Shown in pieces: positions 9,306 to 16,769 of a stretch of 64,000 nucleotides of DNA; within the stretch, counting starts at the first letter, position 1; each line of letters starts with the position of its first letter. A program made the position numbers and the translations under genes. This stretch comes from Actinoallomurus liliacearum (GTDB taxonomy: Bacteria > Actinomycetota > Actinomycetes > Streptosporangiales > Streptosporangiaceae). The DNA lies in the NCBI RefSeq assembly GCF_039542035.1, contig NZ_BAABHJ010000003.1, positions 62,001 to 126,000 of the forward strand, written 5' to 3'. The notes under the pieces are model-generated. The model was not told the DNA's origin and did no database searches. It saw only the letters and a program-made list of their open reading frames with translations.

Positions 9306-10154
9306 GTGTCCATCCCTCAGCAGTACGACACCGACATCGATGCTCTACGCGTCCACTTCAGCCGGGAGCTCCGCCGCTTGCGGGAGCAGGCGAGCCTGTC
9401 CAGGAACCGGCTCGCTGCGGCTCTTGGCTGCAGCCCCCAGTGGATCTACAAGCTGGAGAAGACCGACAAGACGGTGTCCGAGCAGGTGGCCTTCGACCTG
9501 GACACCTACTTCAAGACCGAGGGCTGGGAGAAGGACGACGGCCTCTTCCACCGCATCTACGAGGACCTCCGCCGCGCTGGCCGCCGCCGCGTCCTGCGGC
9601 CATGCTTCGAGCAGTATGCCGCCTACGAATCGAGAGCTCGTAGCGTCCGCTGCTTCGCGGCTCAGGTTGTCCCTGGCCTCCTGCAGATCGAGGATTACGC
9701 CCGCAGCATCATGGACCCGAGCGAGCCGCCAGAAATCCGGGAGTCGCGGGTCGCGGCGCGCATGGAAAGACAGGCGCTCCTTGCACGTGAGAAGCCGCCG
9801 ATGGCGATGTTCGTCCTCGACGAGTCCGTGTTGCGGCGGCCGGTCGGTGGCCCGAGAGTCATGGTGGAGCAGATCGATCACCTGATTGGGTTGGCTCGAT
9901 CTCCCCATGTACAACTACTGATCATGCCCCTCGATCGCGTCACGCCAGCAGCACTCACAGGAGGCTTCATCCTGCTGAGTTTCGAGAGAGATGAAGACCT
10001 CATGTACGCAGAGTCTGGAACTATCAGTCTGCTCGAGGAAGACAAGGAGCAGATCTTTACTGCCGGGATACATTTCGACACAATCATGGGTGAAGCTCTG
10101 TCCCGGGCAGAATCCGTCGAACTGATGAGCCGAGTGCGCGAGGTGTACTTGTGA
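9306..10154 (+). CDS. XRE-family regulator with DUF5753 (Scr1-like)
   Basis: A 282-aa protein starting at GTG 9306 behind AGGGAGAC. Residues ~12-70 form a helix-turn-helix (SRELRRLREQASLSRNRLAA, SPQWIYKLEKTDKT); residues ~95-275 are a DUF5753 domain (AAQVVPGLLQIEDYAR, LDESVLRRPVGG, VQLLIMPLDR). This family is very abundant in filamentous actinomycetes and is nearly always followed by a DUF397 gene; a few pairs have been shown to influence development or to behave like toxin-antitoxin modules. Here the partner starts at 10151, overlapping by four bases (GTGA), but is unusually short. Confidence 0.92.
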   Translation: MSIPQQYDTDIDALRVHFSRELRRLREQASLSRNRLAAALGCSPQWIYKLEKTDKTVSEQVAFDLDTYFKTEGWEKDDGLFHRIYEDLRRAGRRRVLRPCFEQYAAYESRARSVRCFAAQVVPGLLQIEDYARSIMDPSEPPEIRESRVAARMERQALLAREKPPMAMFVLDESVLRRPVGGPRVMVEQIDHLIGLARSPHVQLLIMPLDRVTPAALTGGFILLSFERDEDLMYAESGTISLLEEDKEQIFTAGIHFDTIMGEALSRAESVELMSRVREVYL

Positions 10155-10264
10155 ACGACATGCGCCCACTGATACTGCTGTGGCGAAAGAGTAGCCGGAG
10201 TGATGGGATGGGGGGCGAGTGCGTCGAGATCGCTGTGGCCTCGGCCGATAATCGTCGATTGTGA
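10151..10264 (+). CDS. Short DUF397 protein, probably truncated
   Basis: GTG at 10151 overlaps the stop of the upstream regulator, giving a 37-aa product with LLWRKSSRSDGMGGECVEIA, the diagnostic N-terminal half of DUF397. Family members are usually 55-75 aa and continue with a motif like VRDSKDPDGP; here translation stops at TGA 10262-10264 right after ASADNRRL. I found no clear continuation of the motif in another frame, so it looks like a truncated or decayed partner of the XRE/DUF5753 protein rather than a simple sequencing frameshift. Confidence 0.6.
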   Translation: MNDMRPLILLWRKSSRSDGMGGECVEIAVASADNRRL

Positions 10265-10534
10265 GAACGGGTGATGGGCTCTGGTGGGCGGGTCCGTGGT
10301 CGCCTGAGCGTGCACCAGGGCCTGGGCTATTGATCGCCGCTTTGACGATGTAGTTGCGGGCGACTGGCGATGGACGAATTGCGGCCGCTGATCGGACAGC
10401 GCCTCCGCCGAGATTGAGGAGCAGTCGCTAGCTGGTGGGTCGTCTGCTACCGGTCCGGCTCGGCAAGGAAGGCTTACTATCTCGTATGGCCAGTGGTCGC
10501 ACTAGGGCAGCCGCCCAAGCTCTCGCGACACGGG
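10265..10534. other. Intergenic, no gene seen
   Basis: About 270 bases between the DUF397 remnant and the end of hsdS. No convincing ORF, RNA or strong hairpin was recognised. Composition is mixed and the reading frames are broken by stops, consistent with decayed sequence. Confidence 0.4.
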
Positions 10535-11671
10535 TTAGAGTTGGCTGCCGAATGCTGCATTCAGCAGCGCCGAACTCAAAGATTCAATATTTGTGTCATT
10601 ATAGATAGATAGCGCCTTGCTTTGGTTGAGTTTATCGAGTTGATCTGCAATCAGGCGCTGCTCGTCCAGTGCCGGCAATGGGACTTCCGTCGACAAAAGT
10701 CGATCGGCGCTGACTCTTACCTTGCGTGCTCCGATTCCCTTGGACTGCCCGCTGAGGCGTTCCCATAGACCCGGCCACATACAAATGTTCATTAGGTATC
10801 GTTCATCGGCGCGTGTTGTATCGATCTCAAACGTGGGAAACTCCGGCGAGAGATACCATCCATCGAATTCACGAGGGATGATCGCGAGAGCCCCTTCGAA
10901 AGCTTTCAGTCTGCTCATAACTAGCCTTCCGCTGGACAGGCGGTTGAGCTTTTGGTAGCTAGTCTCATTCCCCTGCATCGGGCCGCGTTCGAATAGACCT
11001 CGCCCAAAGCCGTATACGCCGGCGATATCGTAGGTCTTACTTGGGTCGACAGGTTCCTCGGAATTCGCGCGACGAATAACCTCGCCTAGCGGACGAAGCA
11101 TGCCTGCTCTACTGAGTACCGAGTGCCGCAGCGCTTCGCGAAGCGTTTGAGCGTGTTCCCGGGCCGTCTGCACTGCAGCTATTCTGGAACTTGAAGAATC
11201 CAGGCGGGTGGCGATGCGGCGTTGTTCGTCCGAATCTGGGAGTGGGACGAGGAGATCCTCGAAGTCTTTAATGGACAGAGTTTGATTCCGGAGCACCGTA
11301 CCTGTAGAAGTTTTGCGGATGGCGCGCTGTCCTTGACTGCTTTGGAAAAAGTAGTTCAGATATCTGATATCAATATTTTCTGAAGGAGTGTAGCTCAAAA
11401 AGCGACTTGACCCGATGCAGCCGAAATCCTCTTCAGCAGAAACGGCGATCGCGCCTTCCCATGCCATAATGTTACTCACTATGAGTCGCTCTGGTAGAAT
11501 TTCGAAGTACCGGAGCTTGCTCAGCTCGGTACCGTACATCTCCTCCCGGTGGAATATTCCTCGGCCAAAGGATCGGATCCCTATTTGCGTGTATCGTTTA
11601 TGCGGAGATATTTCAACTGGGATGCGTTCGAGTTGTAGCTCGTCACCTAGTCGGACGAGTCGAGTACCCAT
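10535..11671 (-). CDS. hsdS: Type I restriction-modification specificity subunit
   Basis: A 378-aa protein whose ATG (11671-11669) overlaps the hsdM stop by one base. It shows the two-half organisation of HsdS: target recognition domain 1, then a conserved segment ending LLVPLPDSDEQRRIATRLD and a helical spacer, then domain 2 ending TEVPLPALDEQRLIADQLDK. The two recognition domains resemble each other (RSFGRGIFHREEMYGTE versus YGFGRGLFERGPMQGNE; AWEGAIA versus AFEGALA), which suggests related half-sites or an internal duplication. The gene is markedly AT-richer than the island's other genes, as expected for a frequently exchanged specificity gene. It should give the complex with HsdM and HsdR its DNA sequence specificity. 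Confidence 0.93.
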   Translation of the reverse strand: MGTRLVRLGDELQLERIPVEISPHKRYTQIGIRSFGRGIFHREEMYGTELSKLRYFEILPERLIVSNIMAWEGAIAVSAEEDFGCIGSSRFLSYTPSENIDIRYLNYFFQSSQGQRAIRKTSTGTVLRNQTLSIKDFEDLLVPLPDSDEQRRIATRLDSSSSRIAAVQTAREHAQTLREALRHSVLSRAGMLRPLGEVIRRANSEEPVDPSKTYDIAGVYGFGRGLFERGPMQGNETSYQKLNRLSSGRLVMSRLKAFEGALAIIPREFDGWYLSPEFPTFEIDTTRADERYLMNICMWPGLWERLSGQSKGIGARKVRVSADRLLSTEVPLPALDEQRLIADQLDKLNQSKALSIYNDTNIESLSSALLNAAFGSQL

Positions 11672-13158
11672 CAGTAAGACTCCAAATCGCGCTGAAGGTC
11701 GTTTAGTATGGAAAGTATTTTCTCCTCGGCGACTACTAGTTCCGTCAAAAGTTCGCTGGGAGTCCGATGGGCTAGTTCATCCGTGGTGTTCGGATTCTGG
11801 AGGTCGAGATTGTAGTCATCTGCGGCGATGTCGGCTATCGAGACACGCCATGCATGGCTATCCTCGCTGCGGCTGGCTCGTTCCCTTCCTCCCCACCATG
11901 CGGCGCACTCAGAAAACTCCTCGAAGCGTATAGGCTTGGTTTTCGCGTAGCCTCTGCGCTCGCCTGGGGGAGTGATCTGGTAAAACCAAACCTCCTTGGT
12001 GGGGTGGTTCTTTTCGAAGAACAATAGGTTAGCGGGAATTTGAGTATAAGGCGCGAATACGCCCTGCGGAAGGCGAACAATGGTGTGGAGGTTGCATTCC
12101 TCCAAGAGCAATTTTTTGATCTTCCTGCCGATGCCCTGGCCGAAAAGAGCGCCGTTCGGAAGGACAATCGCGCAGCGGCCATTGGGTTTGAGCTTTCGGA
12201 TTACCTCGTAGAGGAAGAGCCAGGCCGTCTCGCGGGTTTGGTAGCCCTTGGGAAAGGCTTCTGCGATTGAGTTCTCTTCCTCGCCGCCGAACGGAGGGTT
12301 GGTGAGGATCACGTCTACGCGGCTGCTGTATCCCGACTCGTTGACCATGTGGCGGAGCGCGTTGGTGTGCAAGATGTTCGGGCTCGGTATGCCGTGCAGG
12401 ATCATGTTCATCATGCACAGGAGGTACGGCAGTGGCTTCTTCTCGAAGCCGCGGAGGTTTTTCCAGAGCTCCTCCTGCTCGACGATGCCGAGCTTGCGGT
12501 CCTCGGTCAGCTCGGTGTAGGCCTCGACGAGGAATCCTCCGGTGCCGCAGGCCGGGTCCAGGATTGACTCGCCGAGTTCGGGGAACGTTTGCTGGACCAT
12601 GAATTTGATGACGGGGCGCGGCGTATAGAACTCGCCGGAGTCGCCGGCGGAGTCGCGGACCTCTTTGAGCAGTGACTCGTAGAGAAACGCCATCGTGTGG
12701 ATGTCGCTGCTCGAGGTGAAGTCGATCTTCTTGATCTGGTTGACCAGGTCGCGGAAGAGGTAGCCGGAGACCATGCGGTTCTGGACGCCGCGGAAGACCT
12801 GGCCCAGGACGTTGCGCGGATCGCCCGGCTTGTTGCTGCTGAGGCTGCTCAGGTAGGGCAGCAACCTATCGTTGATGAACTCCGTCAGAGCGGGGCCGGT
12901 GAGGTTCTCGTCCTCGGCCCATTTGTTCCACTGGAACTCAGGCTGGATCGCTGGCCGGAAGTCGGTGTCCCAGATCTTGCGTTCCTGTTCCAGGGCGTCG
13001 AAGGCTCGCAGGAACAGCAGCCACGACAGAAGCGGCAACCGGTCGAGGTCACCGTTGAGTCCGGCGTCCTTGCGCATGATGTCGCGGGCCGACTTGATGA
13101 CCGCGCTCAGCCGTGTGCGAGCGTCGTTGTCCTGCTTCTTCGCCGGGGATGCGGCCAT
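11671..13158 (-). CDS. hsdM: Type I restriction-modification N6-adenine methyltransferase subunit
   Basis: A 495-aa protein. The open frame extends to 13392 but the start is set at ATG 13158 (MAASPAKKQDN), because the extension overlaps the AbiE genes in another frame and is low-complexity. SAM-binding motif I is DPACGTGGFLVEAY and catalytic motif IV is NPPFGGEEE, as in N6-adenine methyltransferases; the N-terminal helical HsdM_N part (LPLLSWLLFLRAFDALEQE) is present. It starts five bases after the toxin remnant and overlaps hsdS, so abiEi-remnant-hsdM-hsdS is one transcription unit. With HsdS it should methylate adenine in host DNA and, with HsdR, restrict unmodified DNA. Confidence 0.94.
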   Translation of the reverse strand: MAASPAKKQDNDARTRLSAVIKSARDIMRKDAGLNGDLDRLPLLSWLLFLRAFDALEQERKIWDTDFRPAIQPEFQWNKWAEDENLTGPALTEFINDRLLPYLSSLSSNKPGDPRNVLGQVFRGVQNRMVSGYLFRDLVNQIKKIDFTSSSDIHTMAFLYESLLKEVRDSAGDSGEFYTPRPVIKFMVQQTFPELGESILDPACGTGGFLVEAYTELTEDRKLGIVEQEELWKNLRGFEKKPLPYLLCMMNMILHGIPSPNILHTNALRHMVNESGYSSRVDVILTNPPFGGEEENSIAEAFPKGYQTRETAWLFLYEVIRKLKPNGRCAIVLPNGALFGQGIGRKIKKLLLEECNLHTIVRLPQGVFAPYTQIPANLLFFEKNHPTKEVWFYQITPPGERRGYAKTKPIRFEEFSECAAWWGGRERASRSEDSHAWRVSIADIAADDYNLDLQNPNTTDELAHRTPSELLTELVVAEEKILSILNDLQRDLESY

Positions 13159-13162
13159 GTAG

Positions 13163-13402
13163 TCAGTGTTCCGTTTCCGTGGTGGAGGTTTGTGCCCGAA
13201 AGGAACGAACCAGTTCGAGCGCTGCGTCGAGGTCCGGTTTCGTGGCGGTGCGGTCTTCGGCGGTTGACAGGCGCGAGGCGACGCGGTCGAACACCGCGAT
13301 GCGGCGCAGCCGGCTGAGGTCCGTACCGGTCTCATCCGCCTGTTGCCTGAGCCGCGCCTCAAGGGCACGGCGAAGATCGACAGAGGTGGCATAGCGTCTC
13401 AT
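13163..13402 (-). pseudogene. AbiEii-type toxin remnant (internally deleted nucleotidyltransferase)
   Basis: A 79-aa frame starting at ATG 13402, overlapping the AbiEi stop by three bases in the way abiEi-abiEii pairs do. Its N-terminus (RRALEARLRQQADETGTD, LSRLRRIAVFDRVASRL) matches what I remember of the start of AbiEii/DUF1814 nucleotidyltransferase toxins, which are normally ~250-300 aa. Residues after 45 (RTATKPDLDAALEL) resemble a fragment near the family's KDLD motif, but the glycine-rich nucleotide-binding segment and most catalytic residues are absent. The simplest reading is an in-frame deletion that removed the toxin core while keeping translational coupling to hsdM. A small functional protein cannot be excluded. 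Confidence 0.6.
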
Positions 13403-14001
13403 GCACGCTCCGCGTGGAAGGCGCGCTCGACGGCGAGCTCGGCTCGGGGACCCACGCGCTGCGCGGCTCGGAGGAGTTGCCCCTTCGTGGCGGCTCCACG
13501 GTCGAGCAGCTCGACGACGGCCGAGTCAATGGCGTCCTGGTCGGTGCCTTCCGCAGCGGATTCGGCGATGGCTCGTATCGGGGTGGTGACCCGGAACCCT
13601 TCGCGCTCTTCCATCTCCTCGGGTGCGAGATCCGCGCGGTGGACGACCACCGCCGGATCGCGCTGCCGGAAACCGGGCGGGACGGTGAGGTGGATCTCGG
13701 CCGGGTTGGCGATGCCCAGGTCGTGCACCTCTAGCGCCGTGCTGTGGGACATGACTGCCCGACCTTGGCTCCACAGGGTCCAGCGCACCAGGTGATCGTG
13801 CTTTTCGGCCGGCAGGTCGACGAACTCGCGGAAGCGGCAGATCCCGCGGTCGATGCGGATCCAGTTGCCGCGTCCGACGTGGTGGTGCTGTGCCTGGTAG
13901 GTGTAGCCGGCTTCGAGTGCCTGGGCGGCGGTGAAGTACCCGCGCTGTCGCGCTGCCAGGCTCCACAGCCGAGCGCGAGGTTCCTCATCCCGTAGCCGCA
14001 C
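13399..14001 (-). CDS. AbiEi-type antitoxin / autorepressor
   Basis: A 200-aa protein. The frame opens at 14067 (TTG), but that extension would translate the operator; GTG 14001 is preferred because a -10 hexamer TAGACT ends seven bases upstream, typical of leaderless actinobacterial genes. The N-terminal winged-helix part (AARQRGYFTAAQALEAGYTY, HVGRGNWIRIDRGICRF) and C-terminal domain (HSTALEVHDLGIANP, VTTPIRAIAESA) fit AbiEi_4-type antitoxins of type IV toxin-antitoxin systems, which bind operator repeats in their own promoter. Its toxin partner downstream is gutted. The pair sits inside the type I RM locus between hsdR and hsdM, so this protein may now act as the repressor of hsdM-hsdS (inference). 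Confidence 0.8.
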   Translation of the reverse strand: MRLRDEEPRARLWSLAARQRGYFTAAQALEAGYTYQAQHHHVGRGNWIRIDRGICRFREFVDLPAEKHDHLVRWTLWSQGRAVMSHSTALEVHDLGIANPAEIHLTVPPGFRQRDPAVVVHRADLAPEEMEEREGFRVTTPIRAIAESAAEGTDQDAIDSAVVELLDRGAATKGQLLRAAQRVGPRAELAVERAFHAERA

Positions 14002-14008
14002 GCCCGGC

Positions 14009-14085
14009 AGTCTAGCGTTCGTACAACTCAAAGTCAGCTTTAGTTTTGTGACTCCCGTCGACGTCAAACTAAAGCTGGCTTTGAG
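14009..14085 (-). promoter_or_regulatory. AbiEi promoter and inverted-repeat operator
   Basis: Arms CTCAAAGTCAGCTTTAGTTT (14027-14046) and its complement at 14066-14085 match at 19 of 20 positions, separated by 19 bp. On the minus strand a promoter reads -35 CTGACT (14037-14032), 17-bp spacer, -10 TAGACT (14014-14009), with transcription expected at or next to the GTG at 14001, so the mRNA would be leaderless. The promoter-proximal arm covers the -35 box. Known AbiEi proteins bind a pair of inverted repeats in their own promoter and repress it, so this is a strong operator candidate. It lies directly downstream of the hsdR stop (14088). Confidence 0.72.
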
Positions 14086-14087
14086 GA

Positions 14088-16532
14088 TTACGACACCTCG
14101 TAGATCAAGGTATTCAGATCATCCATGGCGCCGTTCAGCCGATCGGTTCCGCCGAACCGCTTGGCGAGCTCCATGATGGTGCCCATGTCCGTGTAAGCAT
14201 CGGAGCGGAGGGCCCCGACCTCGAGTTCCTCCGGCCCGCGCGCGGCGTACTGGTGAAGAACTCTATCGAGGACCGTACGGGCTTCGGGCGCGAACGACTC
14301 CAGGAAGTCGCGATGCCGTGTCACGACCCGCCGCGCCCGCTCCGACCGTGACATCAGCGGCAGTTCCCATGCCAGGTAGAGCAGCAGGTCGATGGTGTCG
14401 GCATCCGGTCGGCCAGCCCACTCCGCCAGGTCCTCCGGGGTGATGTGGTTCAGCTCCTTCAGCCGCTCGCGCAGCTCCTTCCTGGTCTTCAGCTGCGCCC
14501 ACTGGCCCAGCAGCTGATGTGGTTCGAGGTCGAGTTTGAGGACCTGGTCGCGGACGTACTGCTCGTACTCGATGAGCCGCAGTCCTCCACTCGATGGTTC
14601 GGACACGTACAGTGCGCTGCCCCATGGGGTAACCGAGACGCCGTCCACATAGAACGTGCGAGGGCTGGCGAGGATGTCGTCCACTTCGGCCGGGTCGGTG
14701 ATGATCGGTGGCAGGGAGCCGCCGTCCTCCTGGGCGTACTCGCTCTCCGGTTCGGCGACGGTCTCGTCGTCCGTTCCGGGTTCGGACTCGTCGATGGTGT
14801 CGCTGATGTTGCCGTCGGCGTCCGTCTCGTCGCGTACGACCCGCATCGGGGGGCCGTCGAACTCGGGGTCGTTGAACAGGCGCGTCGCCTCCACGAAGTC
14901 GATGATGTCGAAGGAGAACTTCTCGTCTTCGGGGAACAGTCGGGTGCCACGCCCGATGATCTGCTTGAACTCGGGCATCGACTTGATCACTCGGAACAGC
15001 ACGATGTTGCGGCAGGTGGGGACGTCGACCCCCGTCGACAGCATCCGTGAGGTCACCGCAATGACAGGGGCTTCGGTGTCGACCTGCCGGAACTCGTCCA
15101 GGCGCTCCCGGCCCGCGTCCAGGTCCTTGGCCGTGATCCGGCATACGTACTTCTGGTCGTACCGCCGGCTGAGATCGGAGTTGAGGTTGTGCAGTGCCTG
15201 CACCATCCGGAAAGCGTGATCGCTGCTCGCGCAGAACACGATCGTCTTGCCCATGCGGTTCGTGCGGTGCAGGTATTCCGTGAGATAGCGGGCGGCCTCT
15301 TCGGTCCGCTCGACGATGGCGAGGACCCGTTCGTACTCCTTGGGACCGTAGAGCCTGTCCGGGATCTCCCGGTCATAGAGGTCGCGCTGGCCCGGCGCCG
15401 GTCGCCAGCCGGTCATGTCGACGTTTAGCCGGACTCTGCGGACCCGATAGGGGGCGAGGAACCCGTCCTCGATGCCGTGGGCGAGCGAGTACTCGTAGAT
15501 CGGATCGCCAAAGTATTGGTAGGTGTCGGCGTCCCGGGTGCTGATCGGAGTCGCGGTCAGCCCGATCTGGATGGCAGGGGAGAAGTGCTCCAGGATCGCG
15601 CGCCACTGTGAGCCCTCGGTGGCGCTACCCCGGTGGCACTCGTCGACGATCACCAGGTCGAAATAGTCGGGAGCGTACTGCCGGTAGAGGCTCGTCTCGT
15701 CGTGACCGCTGTCCAGCGACTGATAGAGCCCGAGATAGATGAACCGCCCGGTCTTGGCCTCCCCGCCGCTGAGCTTGTGGACGGCCTCGCCGAACATCGG
15801 TTTGAAATAGTCGTCCTTGGGCTGGTCGATCAGGATGTTGCGGTCGGCCAGGTAGAGGACACGGGGCCTGCGGCCACCAGGCCAGTTCGCGTTCCACAGC
15901 TTGGCGACGATCTGGGAGGCGACGAGGGTCTTACCGGTTCCGGTGGCCAGCACGAGCAGAGCCCTCTTGGTGCCGTGGGCGATGGCCTGGACTGTCCGGT
16001 TGATCGCCACCTGCTGGTAATAGCGTGGCTCCTTGGGCGTACCGTCCCAGTTCGGTACTGCTGAGCTGAGCGGCGCCGAGGCGAGAGCATCCTGCGTCGC
16101 ATCGGTAAGGCCGCGATCCTCGCGGTACCGCGCCCAGAGCTCCTCGGGTGCCGGGAACCCGCGGATCTCGTTCACGCGGCCAGTGCGCGCGTCCAACTCC
16201 AGAATCCGCTCGCCATTGGTCGTATAGGCGAACGGCACGTCGAGCAGTTCGGCATACCGCTTGACCTGCTCGAACCCGTCAGCGGGATCTCTGCGGGACC
16301 GCTTGGCCTCGATGACGGCGATCGGCAGTCCGTCGGAGTACTCCAGAACGTAGTCGGCGATCAGCGCCCGTTCCTGGCGATGGCGGCGCGCAGTGGCCCT
16401 GATTCGGCCCCGGTTGATGCGGTACTGGCGACGAACCTGGTCCTCCCGCCAGCCGGCCTGTTCTGTCAGCGCGGGCAGCACGAACCGGCGGCAGGTCTCG
16501 TCCTCAAGAAGATCCTGGAATCTGGACGTCAC
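14088..16532 (-). CDS. hsdR: Type I restriction enzyme R subunit (translocase/nuclease)
   Basis: An 814-aa protein. GTG 16532 is chosen because it places NEAxT-like homology close to the N-terminus; an alternative TTG lies at 16562 and neither has a clear ribosome binding site. Order: N-terminal PD-(D/E)XK nuclease domain (LIADYVLEYSDGLPIAVIEA with IEAKRS), SF2 helicase/translocase with Walker A ATGTGKT, DECHRG in the Walker B position and LTATP, a second RecA lobe (VIAVTSRMLSTGVDVPTCRN region), then an EcoEI-type C-terminal domain. It would cleave unmethylated DNA after ATP-driven translocation. It is the first gene of a minus-strand run hsdR, abiEi, toxin remnant, hsdM, hsdS. Confidence 0.92.
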   Translation of the reverse strand: MTSRFQDLLEDETCRRFVLPALTEQAGWREDQVRRQYRINRGRIRATARRHRQERALIADYVLEYSDGLPIAVIEAKRSRRDPADGFEQVKRYAELLDVPFAYTTNGERILELDARTGRVNEIRGFPAPEELWARYREDRGLTDATQDALASAPLSSAVPNWDGTPKEPRYYQQVAINRTVQAIAHGTKRALLVLATGTGKTLVASQIVAKLWNANWPGGRRPRVLYLADRNILIDQPKDDYFKPMFGEAVHKLSGGEAKTGRFIYLGLYQSLDSGHDETSLYRQYAPDYFDLVIVDECHRGSATEGSQWRAILEHFSPAIQIGLTATPISTRDADTYQYFGDPIYEYSLAHGIEDGFLAPYRVRRVRLNVDMTGWRPAPGQRDLYDREIPDRLYGPKEYERVLAIVERTEEAARYLTEYLHRTNRMGKTIVFCASSDHAFRMVQALHNLNSDLSRRYDQKYVCRITAKDLDAGRERLDEFRQVDTEAPVIAVTSRMLSTGVDVPTCRNIVLFRVIKSMPEFKQIIGRGTRLFPEDEKFSFDIIDFVEATRLFNDPEFDGPPMRVVRDETDADGNISDTIDESEPGTDDETVAEPESEYAQEDGGSLPPIITDPAEVDDILASPRTFYVDGVSVTPWGSALYVSEPSSGGLRLIEYEQYVRDQVLKLDLEPHQLLGQWAQLKTRKELRERLKELNHITPEDLAEWAGRPDADTIDLLLYLAWELPLMSRSERARRVVTRHRDFLESFAPEARTVLDRVLHQYAARGPEELEVGALRSDAYTDMGTIMELAKRFGGTDRLNGAMDDLNTLIYEVS

Positions 16533-16769
16533 AGCCTCATTTGTACTTGAAACAGCCGACAAAAACCGGACACTTCGGCTCAGTCGAGCGGCGATACGAC
16601 TCCATCCGGCTCATTGCCTCGGCCGCGTTGGTCAACAGCCAGACTCCACGGTCAAGATGACGCGTTCGCTTACCGCCGCATCCCGGCGTGGTCGGCTGTT
16701 CCAACAGAGTCCATGGTGGCCTCCTTGACCGTCACCGGAGACGATCGGGGATGGCGCGTCAGACAGTTC

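Noticed and set aside
14002..14067. N-terminal extension of AbiEi starting at TTG 14067.
   Set aside because: It would translate the operator arm; a leaderless GTG at 14001 fits the -10 box.
16563..16769. Possible transposase C-terminal remnant (YDSIRLIASAAL) between hsdR and the XRE gene.
   Set aside because: Only about 20 residues of weak resemblance; not enough to call an IS element.
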